Shown here: in pieces, positions 12,754 to 22,625 of the stretch | Position numbering within the stretch: the first letter of the stretch is position 1 | Layout of the letters: each line of letters opens with the position of its first letter | DNA from: Tetranychus cinnabarinus | Lineage: Eukaryota > Arthropoda > Arachnida > Trombidiformes > Tetranychidae | Assembly: GCA_022266195.1 (NCBI GenBank) | Contig: WHVY01000002.1 | Coordinates: forward strand, 10,679,001 to 10,743,000 | DNA: 64,000 bases | Reading direction: 5' to 3' | Program-made: the position numbers and the translations under genes | The notes under the pieces: generated by a model | Databases searched by the model: none | Told to the model about the DNA's origin: nothing | The model's input: the letters and a program-made list of their open reading frames with translations, nothing else

Positions 12754-13103
12754 TTATGCTCCAAAATTGAGACACAATTCGCCATTTTTTAAGGTTCTAT
12801 CGTTTGGAGCTCTAGCATGACCATAATGAAGAACCGAACTGTTTATTCCAGATCCACAGATACAAGTATATGAAAGGAGTCGAGCTCCACCATTGTAATA
12901 ACAATAATGCCGAAATAAACTTTCAAGTTGATATTCTTTCATTCCTGAGCGAACTTTTTTCATTACATCTTTATGAGCTTCGGAGCTTATTTTATTAGCA
13001 TATCGCATTACTTCTAGTTCCAAAGGTGTTTTAAAAACTCTACATTCTGATAAAATTGGATGAAGAATTCATCAATTTTCATTTAGCTTGAGCTTCTCAA
13101 TAT
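12754..13103 (-). pseudogene. PEPD: prolidase (Xaa-Pro dipeptidase) fragment
   Basis: Minus-strand translation matches the start of the prolidase catalytic domain very closely: ECRVFKTPLELEVMRYANKI, SSEAHKDVMKKVRSGMKEYQ, YTCICGSGINSSVLHYGHA and APNDRTLKNGELC. It breaks where the metal-binding FDMGAEYYC segment should be: the sequence reads LNFGA then TAA. On the other side, two in-frame TGA stops (about 13070) separate the block from a short stretch resembling the preceding family sequence (IEKLKLN). Neither the metal ligands nor the rest of the gene are in the neighbourhood, so no active enzyme can be made. A splice acceptor-like TTTATCAG exists just before ECRVF, so a remnant exon of a once-intact gene is an alternative to a retrocopied fragment. 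Confidence 0.78.
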
Positions 13104-13277
13104 TCACAGATGAAAGTTGAATATGAGATTTAAATTATCCGCTTTTTCAATTGACCGGTATACTAACAAAGTAACTTGTAAGAAATCAGCTGCTCTTTCG
13201 CGCGGTTTAAATGACTATAAATATTAAGAAAAACACTCGATTACTTTTTGTTATTTTTGTTTACAAACTTAATTATC

Positions 13278-14563
13278 ATGGATTTAAGTAGTTTCCTAAA
13301 TAACTGTTCCAAAGATTGTTTATTCAAATCAGATGTACCAGAAGCCACTAAAAAACAACCATGTATGCTTGGTATTGATGAAGCTGGACGAGGACCTGTG
13401 CTTGGTAAAAATTTTTACAATTTTATTGAACCTTGCTTATAAATTTGATTCAGGTTTAATCAAATGGATGAGTTTTTTCTCCCCAATCAGGGCCTATGGT
13501 TTATGGAATTGCATACTTTCCTATTGATGTTAAAGCCAAGATGGAGAAACAAGATTTTGCAGGTTTGGTTAATTTTATCACATTTGAATCTTCTGTTGGT
13601 CTAATTTTTCAATTTTTTCATCTACTGTAGATTCTAAAAGTTTAACTGAAAACAAAAGAGAGGAAATATTCAATAGAATTTGCGCTGGTAAAATTGATAA
13701 TTTCGGCTGGATGACAAATGTTTTATCTCCTGTCACGATTAGCAACTCAATGTTTAGAAGGTTTGTTGATTTCACATTTTTGCTCATTCGCTTTTATTAA
13801 TTTGAAACTTGGTGTTGCAGAACTAAATACAATCTCAACGCACTATCGCATGACACTGCCATGGGCCTTATTCAAAATGCAATTGACGAAGGAGTCAATG
13901 TAGAAGAAGTAAGTTGACGTTCAATACTAGAAACATACCTGTACTTATTTTAATTTACTCAATAGGTATATGTCGATACCGTTGGCCCTGAGGCCAAATA
14001 TAAAGACAAATTGAGTGCACGATTTCCAGCAATCAAGTTTACAGTTGCTCAAAAGGCTGATTCAAAATATTCCGTCGTGAGTGCTGCTAGTATTTGTGCT
14101 AAAGTTATCAGAGACAGAATCATTGCTAATTGGAGATTCTTAGAGGATGTTAAAAATCCTGAAGACTATGGATCTGGTTATCCAGGAGGTGAATAAGTTT
14201 TGCATTTAATCTTCAAACATCTATCAAACTAAATCATTCAATCTCTTAATAGATCCTAAGACCAAAGCCTTCCTGCAAAATAATTTGGATCCTGTATTTG
14301 GCTTTCCATCTTTTGTACGTTTTAGCTGGTCTACTGCCAACGAAATTTTGGAATCAAAAGCAATTGAATGTGAATGGTAATAAAAATTTTGAGGCCTTTG
14401 AATTTCCTTTTATTTATGCTCATCTTTTCTTTTTTTCAGGGAGGAAATAGACAATAAGCCTGCGAATAATAAAAACATGAATCAATTTTTTGACTCTAAG
14501 AAACAAGCATCATTCTTTAAAAATCGTTGTCTTCATCGAGTAACTGATTTATCTAAAATTTAA
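13278..14563 (+). CDS. RNASEH2A: ribonuclease H2 subunit A (catalytic)
   Basis: RNase H2 cleaves RNA in RNA/DNA hybrids and starts removal of single ribonucleotides from DNA in the nucleus. Seven exons, 13278-13404, 13491-13562, 13631-13760, 13821-13908, 13966-14188, 14253-14376 and 14440-14563, sum to 295 codons (human 299), with introns of 57-86 bp. The active-site DEAGRGPVLGPM block (DEAGRG) lies at about residues 35-46. DSKSLTENKR, the VYVDTVG strand with its catalytic Asp, and SAASICAKVIRDR follow. The GYPGDPKTKAFL and FGFPSFVRFSW blocks complete the type 2 signature. The C-terminal exon carries NKNMNQFF, loosely like a PCNA-binding motif with Asn for Gln. The gene converges with PCYT2. 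No defect is seen. Confidence 0.96.
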
Positions 14564-15145
14564 TGTTGATTTGAAGACGATAATAAAGACTTTCTAATTT
14601 TTTATTTCATTCTCATTTATTTGCTGCTGTTTTTATTATCCAAACTGCAAAAATGTTATTGTTTAGTTGAAAATCGCATGGCGACTTGAAATATGAATTT
14701 GGTTTCCGTCTAAATCATAAAATAATTTGAATTACTAACGAAAAAATTCGTAGCTTTATTGTTAATCATGAACTTCGTGCAAATAATAATTATATTATCT
14801 CTTCATTTTACAAGTTTTTTTCATAAAAGAAAATAAAAGTTGACTATAAAAACAGTCATAATAATAGAAAAGCAAAGAAATTGAACAGTAATTTCTTTAC
14901 AAATTGTAATTAATTTACATAACTTATTTGGGAATTAAAACAACCATAAGCGATAGCTAATTACAAAAAAGCTCTCATTTTTGGTTTTTTGTTAGATTAG
15001 TCTCAATTCAAGATAATAAAAGAAATGACAGAATCGTGAATGAATTAGCTAGCACAATAAAGGAAAACAATCAATTGTAAAAGAGATAAGAAAAACTGCT
15101 GTGTTGGTATGATAATAAAGGAGAAAAGGTTACAGTAACAAAAAA
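14564..15145. other. convergent 3' spacer, RNASEH2A / PCYT2
   Basis: No gene seen. An AATAAAG at about 14581, right after the RNASEH2A stop, is a likely polyadenylation signal. The rest is AT-rich 3' UTR sequence for the two converging genes. Confidence 0.55.
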
Positions 15146-17012
15146 TTACTGAGCTGTAACATCATTATGATTACTATTGTTATTTGAATCACTATTCATC
15201 GTTTTTTCTTTAGAAGCTTTCAACGCCTCAAAAGCTGCTATTTCTTTCATCTCTTTCTCATTATTACGAGCTAAATAATCATAACGGTTCTTAACAATTC
15301 TGTTGACTATGTCAAAAGTTCGTAGCGAATTTCCACTTGGAATAACTCTGAATTTGCCTAATTTTTTTGGTACCTGGAAGATGAGAAAAAAATGAATTAG
15401 TATTATGCCTATTTTGGTTATCTGGTCAAACCTTACTTCATAAGGATCTTTTCCATTCAGGTCAGGTTTGTAAGGTGTGTCTCCATGACAGACTAAATCA
15501 ACTTTGAAATGATCCATAAGATCTTGTGAAACCGTGTAAGGGGCTCCCATCACTACTTCATTGACGTACTGTAAGAGAAGGATTTTTAAAATTATTACTG
15601 AAATGTGGTAAAACGTAACTAGTATCAATAAATCAAAACCAGTTAACAATTAAAATTTTGATGACGTGATCATATAAATTTTAACTTTAATTGCATTTTA
15701 ACGGAAAATATTGTTTCGGCAACTGAAGGCTTCAGTCTGAAGCTACAAATTTTCCTTGATGACTAATGCAAGTAAATCTCAAGGTCTTTTAATTTCTCTT
15801 GCTCATTAATGGTTGGTTTGATTTATCAAGTTGACAGTTGTTAAACTTTGTCTGACATGGTAAACTTGGTGTAAAACTAAACAATAAGTTCAGGAGAGTA
15901 CAATAATGATTTACCTTGAGATAAACTTGCTAATCTAGCTAAGAACGATTTAAAATTATCCCGCGCAAAGTGGGACAGAAAAATATGATCAGGTAATTTG
16001 ATAAATCGAGAAAGGAGAGTAAAAGAAAGTAAAGTAAAAAATGTAAATAGTTGTAATCATTTACCTTACAAGCAAGGACAGAGAGTACTCTTTCATGAAG
16101 GTTCATTATGGGATAATTGCTTTTATGATAACTGTTGACAACCTGGTCTGAATGGAGGCCAACAATTACGAAACCGTCAAGGGCTGCAACCTTTTCTAAA
16201 AAGTCAACATGACCAATGTGGAACAAATCAAATGCTCCTGAGACATAGATTATTCGATCGCCCGGTTTAGGAGATTTTCCCTCAGAGAATTGAATAATCT
16301 TCCTGGTAGTGGGTAAAAATTGAGATATACCAGTCCATGGTGAATGGGAAGTAGAGTCTCGGCTGATTGAGGATGCTTGTTCCCTATCAGGTGTTTTATC
16401 AGATGAATGGTGGTGATCTTTGGTCACAAGGAGCATTCTGCCTACCAAATCGGTAGTTGAAACTCCAGCAGTTCGCTCACATTCCTTATAACGACCAGCA
16501 GTTTTAACTAAGCGGTATGTGTCAAGACCCTCAGCATCAAGTGTTATATCATTTCCATGGACACAAAAATCACAATTATATTTATCTAGAGTCTCAAGAG
16601 TTGTGACATAGGGAGCACCTTCAACAACCTCATCAACCCATTTGTTGGCTCGAACCATTTTGTACCTTTCCTTTTCATTAAAAACTGGTGGTCCTTTGTG
16701 TTTTGCTATCTCTTCGTCATTATGAATACCAACAATTAAGTAGTCACCCATTTCTGGAGTATTAAGAGGAATTAGAGAGCAAACAAATTAATTTCATAGC
16801 CAAGATTAAATTCAAGTAAAAACAAAACGAGAAAAATGAGAGAATAGCTTAACACTGTTGAACATAGATTACCAGAAGGAAGTGTAAAAAGATATCTGCT
16901 TACCTTTGGCTTGTCTAAGTTGATTTGCATGTCCATAATGCACCATATCATAGCACCCATCACACCAAACTCTAACTTGTTTACGAGCTTTCTTAGAATC
17001 GTTTCCATTCAT
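15146..17012 (-). CDS. PCYT2: ethanolamine-phosphate cytidylyltransferase
   Basis: This enzyme makes CDP-ethanolamine from CTP and phosphoethanolamine, the rate-setting step of the Kennedy pathway to phosphatidylethanolamine, on the cytosolic face of the ER. Four minus-strand exons (16904-17012, 16065-16753, 15437-15568, 15146-15373) give 385 aa (human 389). Two tandem cytidylyltransferase domains are present: the first has RVWCDGCYDMVHYGH (HxGH) and the RTAGVSTTDLVGRM signature, the second has YVSGAFDLFHIGHVDFLEK (HxGH) and the NLHERVLSVLAC segment. The linker between them, roughly residues 175-205, is polar and variable. The C-terminus is Asn/Ser-rich. All catalytic motifs look intact. Confidence 0.96.
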
Positions 17013-18662
17013 GGTGACTGAGTGATGAAATTGAACAGTAAAGCCGATTCAGATAATTTAAAAGATGTGTAAGGTGCTCCTAAGCCACAACAGACAGATG
17101 AGTGAAAAAATATGTGTTGTGCTTTCGCTTGGTGAGGAGAGTTTATTTTTAAATACAGTAAATACATAGAAAGTTGAGCCGATATATGGCTGAGTGGCTC
17201 TAGTCCACCCCCTTCAGCCATACAAAGCTTGACTAGCTTATTTATAGTATTGATTTCATTGTACAAGATTAAATTATAGATTATAATTTTTATAATATAT
17301 ATGGGGAGGGATTAATCGTTTTGATTATCAAGTGGATTTACAAGTAATATATCTCCCTCTGTCTCTCTCTCTTTTAATCATCGGTAAAGCCTTTTATCCT
17401 TCTACTTTTCAATGTCAGTTTTTACTTTCTTTTCATCTATTAGTCTAGTCATTGAACACTACTGATTCTGTTGCCAATTATCTTATTAAATATCGTGAAA
17501 ACAGATAGGCTACTGAACTTGATTGTCCGATAACAGATGGATTAAATTGAATTTCAAGTAAAACGACCCTTTGCCCTGTTTTTCATTTCCAGGAGAGATG
17601 CATATACATAATTTTCGTCATCGAAATATGATCAATAATCATTTATTAACTCCTCGTCTAAGATATGCTATCTGAATCACCTCTTTCAAACATTAATAAT
17701 TAACACGCAATATGAAAAGATAACTTTTAACAAGGCTGTATCGATTAGTCTGATCAAAAACTAATGCAATAAAACAATTCCTGGAAGAAGTAGAGAGGAA
17801 AAATATGCCGACACGAGAAACACAACCAGAAAATTTCTTGATTACACTCTTAGTTTCAATTTACGGAGACACTTGAAGATGAATCATTGGCTTAATTTAA
17901 TAGATCCCTCCTAAAGTTACATTTGATTACAACTAGAATCAGTAAACTCGATCAATAAACTGAAATAACTGAAGATACGAGCGATATTCAAGAATGCGAA
18001 TAATCAATTTGATCCCAAACATCTTACAGAAACAGTTTCATTGGGCCCCACTAGATGACTCTATATATGCACTAATTTTTCGCATCAACATCGAAATAAC
18101 AAAAGTAACATTTGGATCAAAGATTAAGGTTGAAATTCGGTGAAATATCGTTGCTTCTGAATGGGAAGCTCTAGCAATTAATGAAAAGGCTGTCAACAAA
18201 AGGAAAGCTGAGAATGAAAAAACAATCAATTTAAGGACATTGCCTCAAACCATGCTATGGCCGTTGCTGGTATTAAGTAAAACTTTCAAAATATTCGCTA
18301 TTTTCATGATTATTGATAATAACAGCTTCTAAAAATCGTTTTTTGTGAAATTTATTAAAAATTTAATTTAATTATCATTCAAATCCAATGCTGATAAATT
18401 TTATGGCAATAAACTAACATAAGTAGGAATTATCAACAGAATTAACAGATTAAAATTTTCTACCTAAAAAACTATCGACACTTAAACTGTTTATGTTGAA
18501 TAAACTTAAGCAGTTTAAATGATCGGTATATAGCTGTGAAAAAATAGTCTGAATAATTTAGTTTATTTGTGACTATTGTGACAAACTGTTCATCAATTGA
18601 TCTGAATTCAAGCTCTCTGTACCTACCTTTTTTACCTTTACCATATTTTTGCCTTCACAATT
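17013..18662. other. intergenic region, PCYT2 start to MBD2/3 start
   Basis: A 1.65-kb AT-rich spacer between two divergent genes, holding both promoters. No exon resembling a methyl-CpG-binding domain was found here. The 63-codon minus frame at 18038-18229 has a hydrophobic start but no recognisable family. Confidence 0.55.
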
Positions 18663-19289
18663 ATGGCTCACAAAACTGTAAGTACTTCTGAATGTTAGAG
18701 TCGACTGTTTACTTATTTTACTGATTTTTCTTCATCTTTTTTTCAGTCTAAAGATCTCAAATCTAAAAAGAAGCAAAGAAGTGCTTCGTCGAAGCTCAGC
18801 AAACAACCTGTGACTATTGTACACTCCCAATCACGACCCCAAACACGACTTCAATCACGACGAGACAACAACACCTTTACCACTAGAATCGATATTGGCA
18901 ATATCTCACCTCAAAAGCCCCAGCAACTCTTTTGGTATAAGCGTTTGGAAGGATTGAGACCGACAATTTTGCGCTCCAATTCTTGTGAAAGTTTCGATTT
19001 GCCTGATAATATTAAACCAGTGGGACCTCATATTGGAAACGATACAGCCTTTAGGAGTGTCATAAGTTCCCTACATCTTAACCAAGGTCCAGTTATTGGA
19101 CAAACAGTTGAAAAAAGCGTCTTGAACGCGCACCCGGATGTCTTTTTGGATCCTAAACAACCCTTAGTTGAAACAATGATAATATCTGATGACGATATTC
19201 GTGAACAAGAAGATAAAGTAAACTCACTGAGACGTGAATTGGCCTTAGCGTTGCAGGATTATGAAAAAAGTCAATATTGTAAATACTAA
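18663..19289 (+). CDS. MBD2/3-type NuRD subunit lacking the MBD domain
   Basis: MBD2/3 proteins bridge the histone-deacetylase and remodelling halves of the NuRD complex. A 5-codon first exon (18663-18677, MAHKT) splices across 69 bp to 18747-19289, giving 185 aa. Homology begins at SKLSKQPVT and continues through QQLFWYKRLEGLRP, DNIKPVGPHIGNDTAF, LHLNQGPVIGQ and the coiled-coil IISDDDIREQEDKVNSLRRE. These are the MBD2/3 intrinsically disordered binding region and the p66-binding C-terminal helix. The N-terminal methyl-CpG-binding domain, normally about 70 residues, is absent and none is visible upstream. This resembles the mammalian MBD3L arrangement. An unrecognised upstream exon outside the visible promoter is the main alternative. 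Confidence 0.85.
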
Positions 19290-19486
19290 TAATAATTGTA
19301 ATGCATTGTATATAACAAAATGAATCGACTTTCTTTTACCTAATGTCTTTTGAATATTCAAATAAAAGTGATTTATAACGACTTGAGTTTATGTTCCAAT
19401 TTATTTATCGGGTTAATTTTATTTTATTATTCTCTATATAATTCTTATTGGACAGTAACTAAGACTCGGCCAAGAAATAAATCAAC

Positions 19487-19650
19487 TCAGAGTTTGAAAG
19501 TTTCAGCTACTTTTCCTATTTTGTAAGCAGCCAGTGCATTTTCAGATAATAGCTCAGGATCAATTGTGACATCAATATTGAGATTGAAGCACCGGTGCTT
19601 TGAATTTGCTGAATAAACCGAGATCGTATGACACTGAAACACGGTTGTTA
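19487..19650 (-). CDS. orphan terminal exon, unknown protein
   Basis: After a good acceptor (TTTGCAG) the minus strand reads 54 codons ending SENALAAYKIGKVAETFKL and a TGA. The composition and the intact acceptor look like a real last exon, but I do not recognise the family and no partner exon is evident upstream. Its 5' half (19574-19650) lies inside the palindrome and is copied on the plus strand at 22309-22385, while the C-terminal half is outside and single-copy. The gene could be truncated, or its other exons could lie within the repeats and be unrecognised. Confidence 0.4.
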
Positions 19651-22385
19651 CTGCAAAGATACAATTAACACTATTAATAACACATTTGACACAAATGGGC
19701 AAAAACGAGCGAAAATTCATTTATTTCAAATTACGACTTTGTTAGTTTGTAGAGACATAAGAAATGAGTACTTTTTTGCGTTTTAAAAGTTTCTCTGATC
19801 ATTAGTTTTCAAGGAAATCGAGATCAAATTTGAAACTTTGATCGTCTTTTGGTCAGCTATGGAAGCAGATTTTTTCATGAGAATCAATATACTGATGTAA
19901 ATTTTAATGGTTAATGAGAAAATGAACTTATTTTGAGGAATAAAACTTTTATTTTTCTTCGAAACAGGTTAGTTCGATTATTTGTTAAACTGGCCGCATT
20001 CTGTGACCATAAGAGTTAGAGAGATGAAACTTATTGTTTATCCATAAAAATTGTTGGTACAAATCATGGATCAAATACTTTTAACAATTTTACTATAGTT
20101 CTCTTGATTTTGGACATTGAACTTAAAACTTTGCACTTCGATATTTCGAGAATGGCATCAACACCAATCACCATTATTACACTAATTTGATTCTAAACTG
20201 CTTAATAATTCAATTATACATAATAATTATCCATTAGCTCGTTCTAAGTATATTATTTGGGCTTTCAATGATCGAGCAACATCTCATTTAACAAAACAAA
20301 CTCATAAAAACCCATTTCTTGGTTTTTAAACCATTTTTCTGGTTAAACTTTCAAATGAAATGTTTAAAGTACTGCCAAAAGCTGTATCATTTGATTTGAG
20401 AACTGAAAATTGCCAGGATTGTTAGGGCAAAGAAACTGTGTCCATTGGTGCTATTAAATAGTTCGTCCGACGGACCGTGCTCTAGAAAATCGAGGTCAAA
20501 ATTGAAACTTCGATCGTCTTTTGGACAGTTATGGGAGCAGATTTTTTCATCAAACTATGTTTCCCTGATGTAGTTTTTGATGAAGATTCAGAAAGTGGTC
20601 TTATATTGAGAAATGACATTTTCGTTTTCTGTAAAACAGGTCAAGTTTAATTTTCGGTTAATCTGACTTTATTCTGTGACCTTATATATTAGCGATCTGA
20701 AACTTATTGTTTATCCATAAAAGTTGTTGGTACAAATCATGGATCAAATACTTTTAACAGTTTATCGATAGTTCTCCTGATTTTATGCCATTGGTCTAAA
20801 AACTTCTAACCTCAATAGTTCGAAAAGGACATCACCTAAAATCTTTATTCTCTGACCAAACATTAGATATCATTATGGACTATAATATATTGAAATATTG
20901 AATCATTCAAAATTCTGAAGAAAAAGTTACAGCATTGTATGATTCGTGTTGATAGATTTGCGACTTGGTTTATAAAGTTGAATAGTTATCAAACACAAAT
21001 CTTATGCATACGAAAGAATCTTCATCAATAAATGAATTAGCTTGGATTTCATTCGGTATTTAATCATATAATGATGTAGCCCATAATGATATCTAATGTT
21101 TGGTCAGAGAATAAAGATTTTAGGTGATGTCCTTTTCGAACTATTGAGGTTAGAAGTTTTTAGACCAATGGCATAAAATCAGGAGAACTATCGATAAACT
21201 GTTAAAAGTATTTGATCCATGATTTGTACCAACAACTTTTATGGATAAACAATAAGTTTCAGATCGCTAATATATAAGGTCACAGAATAAAGTCAGATTA
21301 ACCGAAAATTAAACTTGACCTGTTTTACAGAAAACGAAAATGTCATTTCTCAATATAAGACCACTTTCTGAATCTTCATCAAAAACTACATCAGGGAAAC
21401 ATAGTTTGATGAAAAAATCTGCTCCCATAACTGTCCAAAAGACGATCGAAGTTTCAATTTTGACCTCGATTTTCTAGAGCACGGTCCGTCGGACGAACTA
21501 TTTAATAGCACCAATGGACACAGTTTCTTTGCCCTAACAATCCTGGCAATTTTCAGTTCTCAAATCAAATGATACAGCTTTTGGCAGTACTTTAAACATT
21601 TCATTTGAAAGTTTAACCAGAAAAATGGTTTAAAAACCAAGAAATGGGTTTTTATGAGTTTGTTTTGTTAAATGAGATGTTGCTCGATCATTGAAAGCCC
21701 AAATAATATACTTAGAACGAGCTAATGGATAATTATTATGTATAATTGAATTATTAAGCAGTTTAGAATCAAATTAGTGTAATAATGGTGATTGGTGTTG
21801 ATGCCATTCTCGAAATATCGAAGTGCAAAGTTTTAAGTTCAATGTCCAAAATCAAGAGAACTATAGTAAAATTGTTAAAAGTATTTGATCCATGATTTGT
21901 ACCAACAATTTTTATGGATAAACAATAAGTTTCATCTCTCTAACTCTTATGGTCACAGAATGCGGCCAGTTTAACAAATAATCGAACTAACCTGTTTCGA
22001 AGAAAAATAAAAGTTTTATTCCTCAAAATAAGTTCATTTTCTCATTAACCATTAAAATTTACATCAGTATATTGATTCTCATGAAAAAATCTGCTTCCAT
22101 AGCTGACCAAAAGACGATCAAAGTTTCAAATTTGATCTCGATTTCCTTGAAAACTAATGATCAGAGAAACTTTTAAAACGCAAAAAAGTACTCATTTCTT
22201 ATGTCTCTACAAACTAACAAAGTCGTAATTTGAAATAAATGAATTTTCGCTCGTTTTTGCCCATTTGTGTCAAATGTGTTATTAATAGTGTTAATTGTAT
22301 CTTTGCAGTAACAACCGTGTTTCAGTGTCATACGATCTCGGTTTATTCAGCAAATTCAAAGCACCGGTGCTTCAATCTCAATATT
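19574..22385. repeat. 2.8-kb palindrome, two 1305-bp inverted arms
   Basis: Arms 19574-20878 and 21081-22385 are reverse complements around a 202-bp spacer (20879-21080). Several points compared along the arms all obey the same mirror sum (41959), so there is no net indel, and every stretch compared was identical. The outer edges diverge abruptly: left flank CATC, right-flank complement TTTT. The left edge falls inside a coding-like exon. Identity this high means a recent inverted duplication or continuing gene conversion. If transcribed across, it would form a very long hairpin RNA. Confidence 0.93.
19806..20840. repeat. two diverged ~360-bp units within each palindrome arm
   Basis: Unit A (about 19806-20165) and unit B (about 20480-20840) share long blocks, for example GATCGTCTTTTGG near the start and GGTACAAATCATGGATCAAA near the end, with many substitutions. 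They lie in the same orientation about 670 bp apart. The mirror arm carries the same pair inverted. The divergence between units contrasts with the near-identity of the arms, so this duplication is older than the palindrome. Confidence 0.8.
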
Positions 22386-22394
22386 AAAAACATT

Positions 22395-22625
22395 ATAAAA
22401 GCGATCGAAGTTTCAAATTTGATCTCGATTTTCTTGAAAACTAATGATCAGAGAAACTTTTGAATCGCAAAAATGGATTCAGTTCTTATGTCTTTACAAA
22501 CTGCAAGAGTCTAAATTTTAAAGAAATTAATTTTCGCTCTTTTTTGCCCATTTTTCGTTAAGTATTTGTGTCAATTTGTACACAAATGTGATAACCGTTT
22601 TAATTGTTTCTTTTTAAACAACTGC
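22395..22625. repeat. diverged direct copy of the outer arm segment
   Basis: Immediately outside the right arm, this stretch repeats the right-arm interval of about 22117-22310 in the same orientation. Shared blocks include GTTTCAAATTTGATCTCGAT and AAACTAATGATCAGAGAAAC. It shows many differences, so it belongs to the same repeat family but is older than the palindrome. Confidence 0.75.

Noticed and set aside
17187..17197. TGGCTGAGTGG, a match to the tRNA A box
   Set aside because: No B box (GGTTCGANTCC) lies at a suitable distance and no cloverleaf can be drawn.
18038..18229. 63-codon minus frame with signal-like start
   Set aside because: It is short, isolated, has no splice partners in phase and no recognisable motif.
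22239..22463. 74-codon plus frame identical at its start to the minus frame at 19487-19720
   Set aside because: It is the mirror copy in the palindrome arm and runs through the presumed intron; the real coding part is only the piece after the acceptor.
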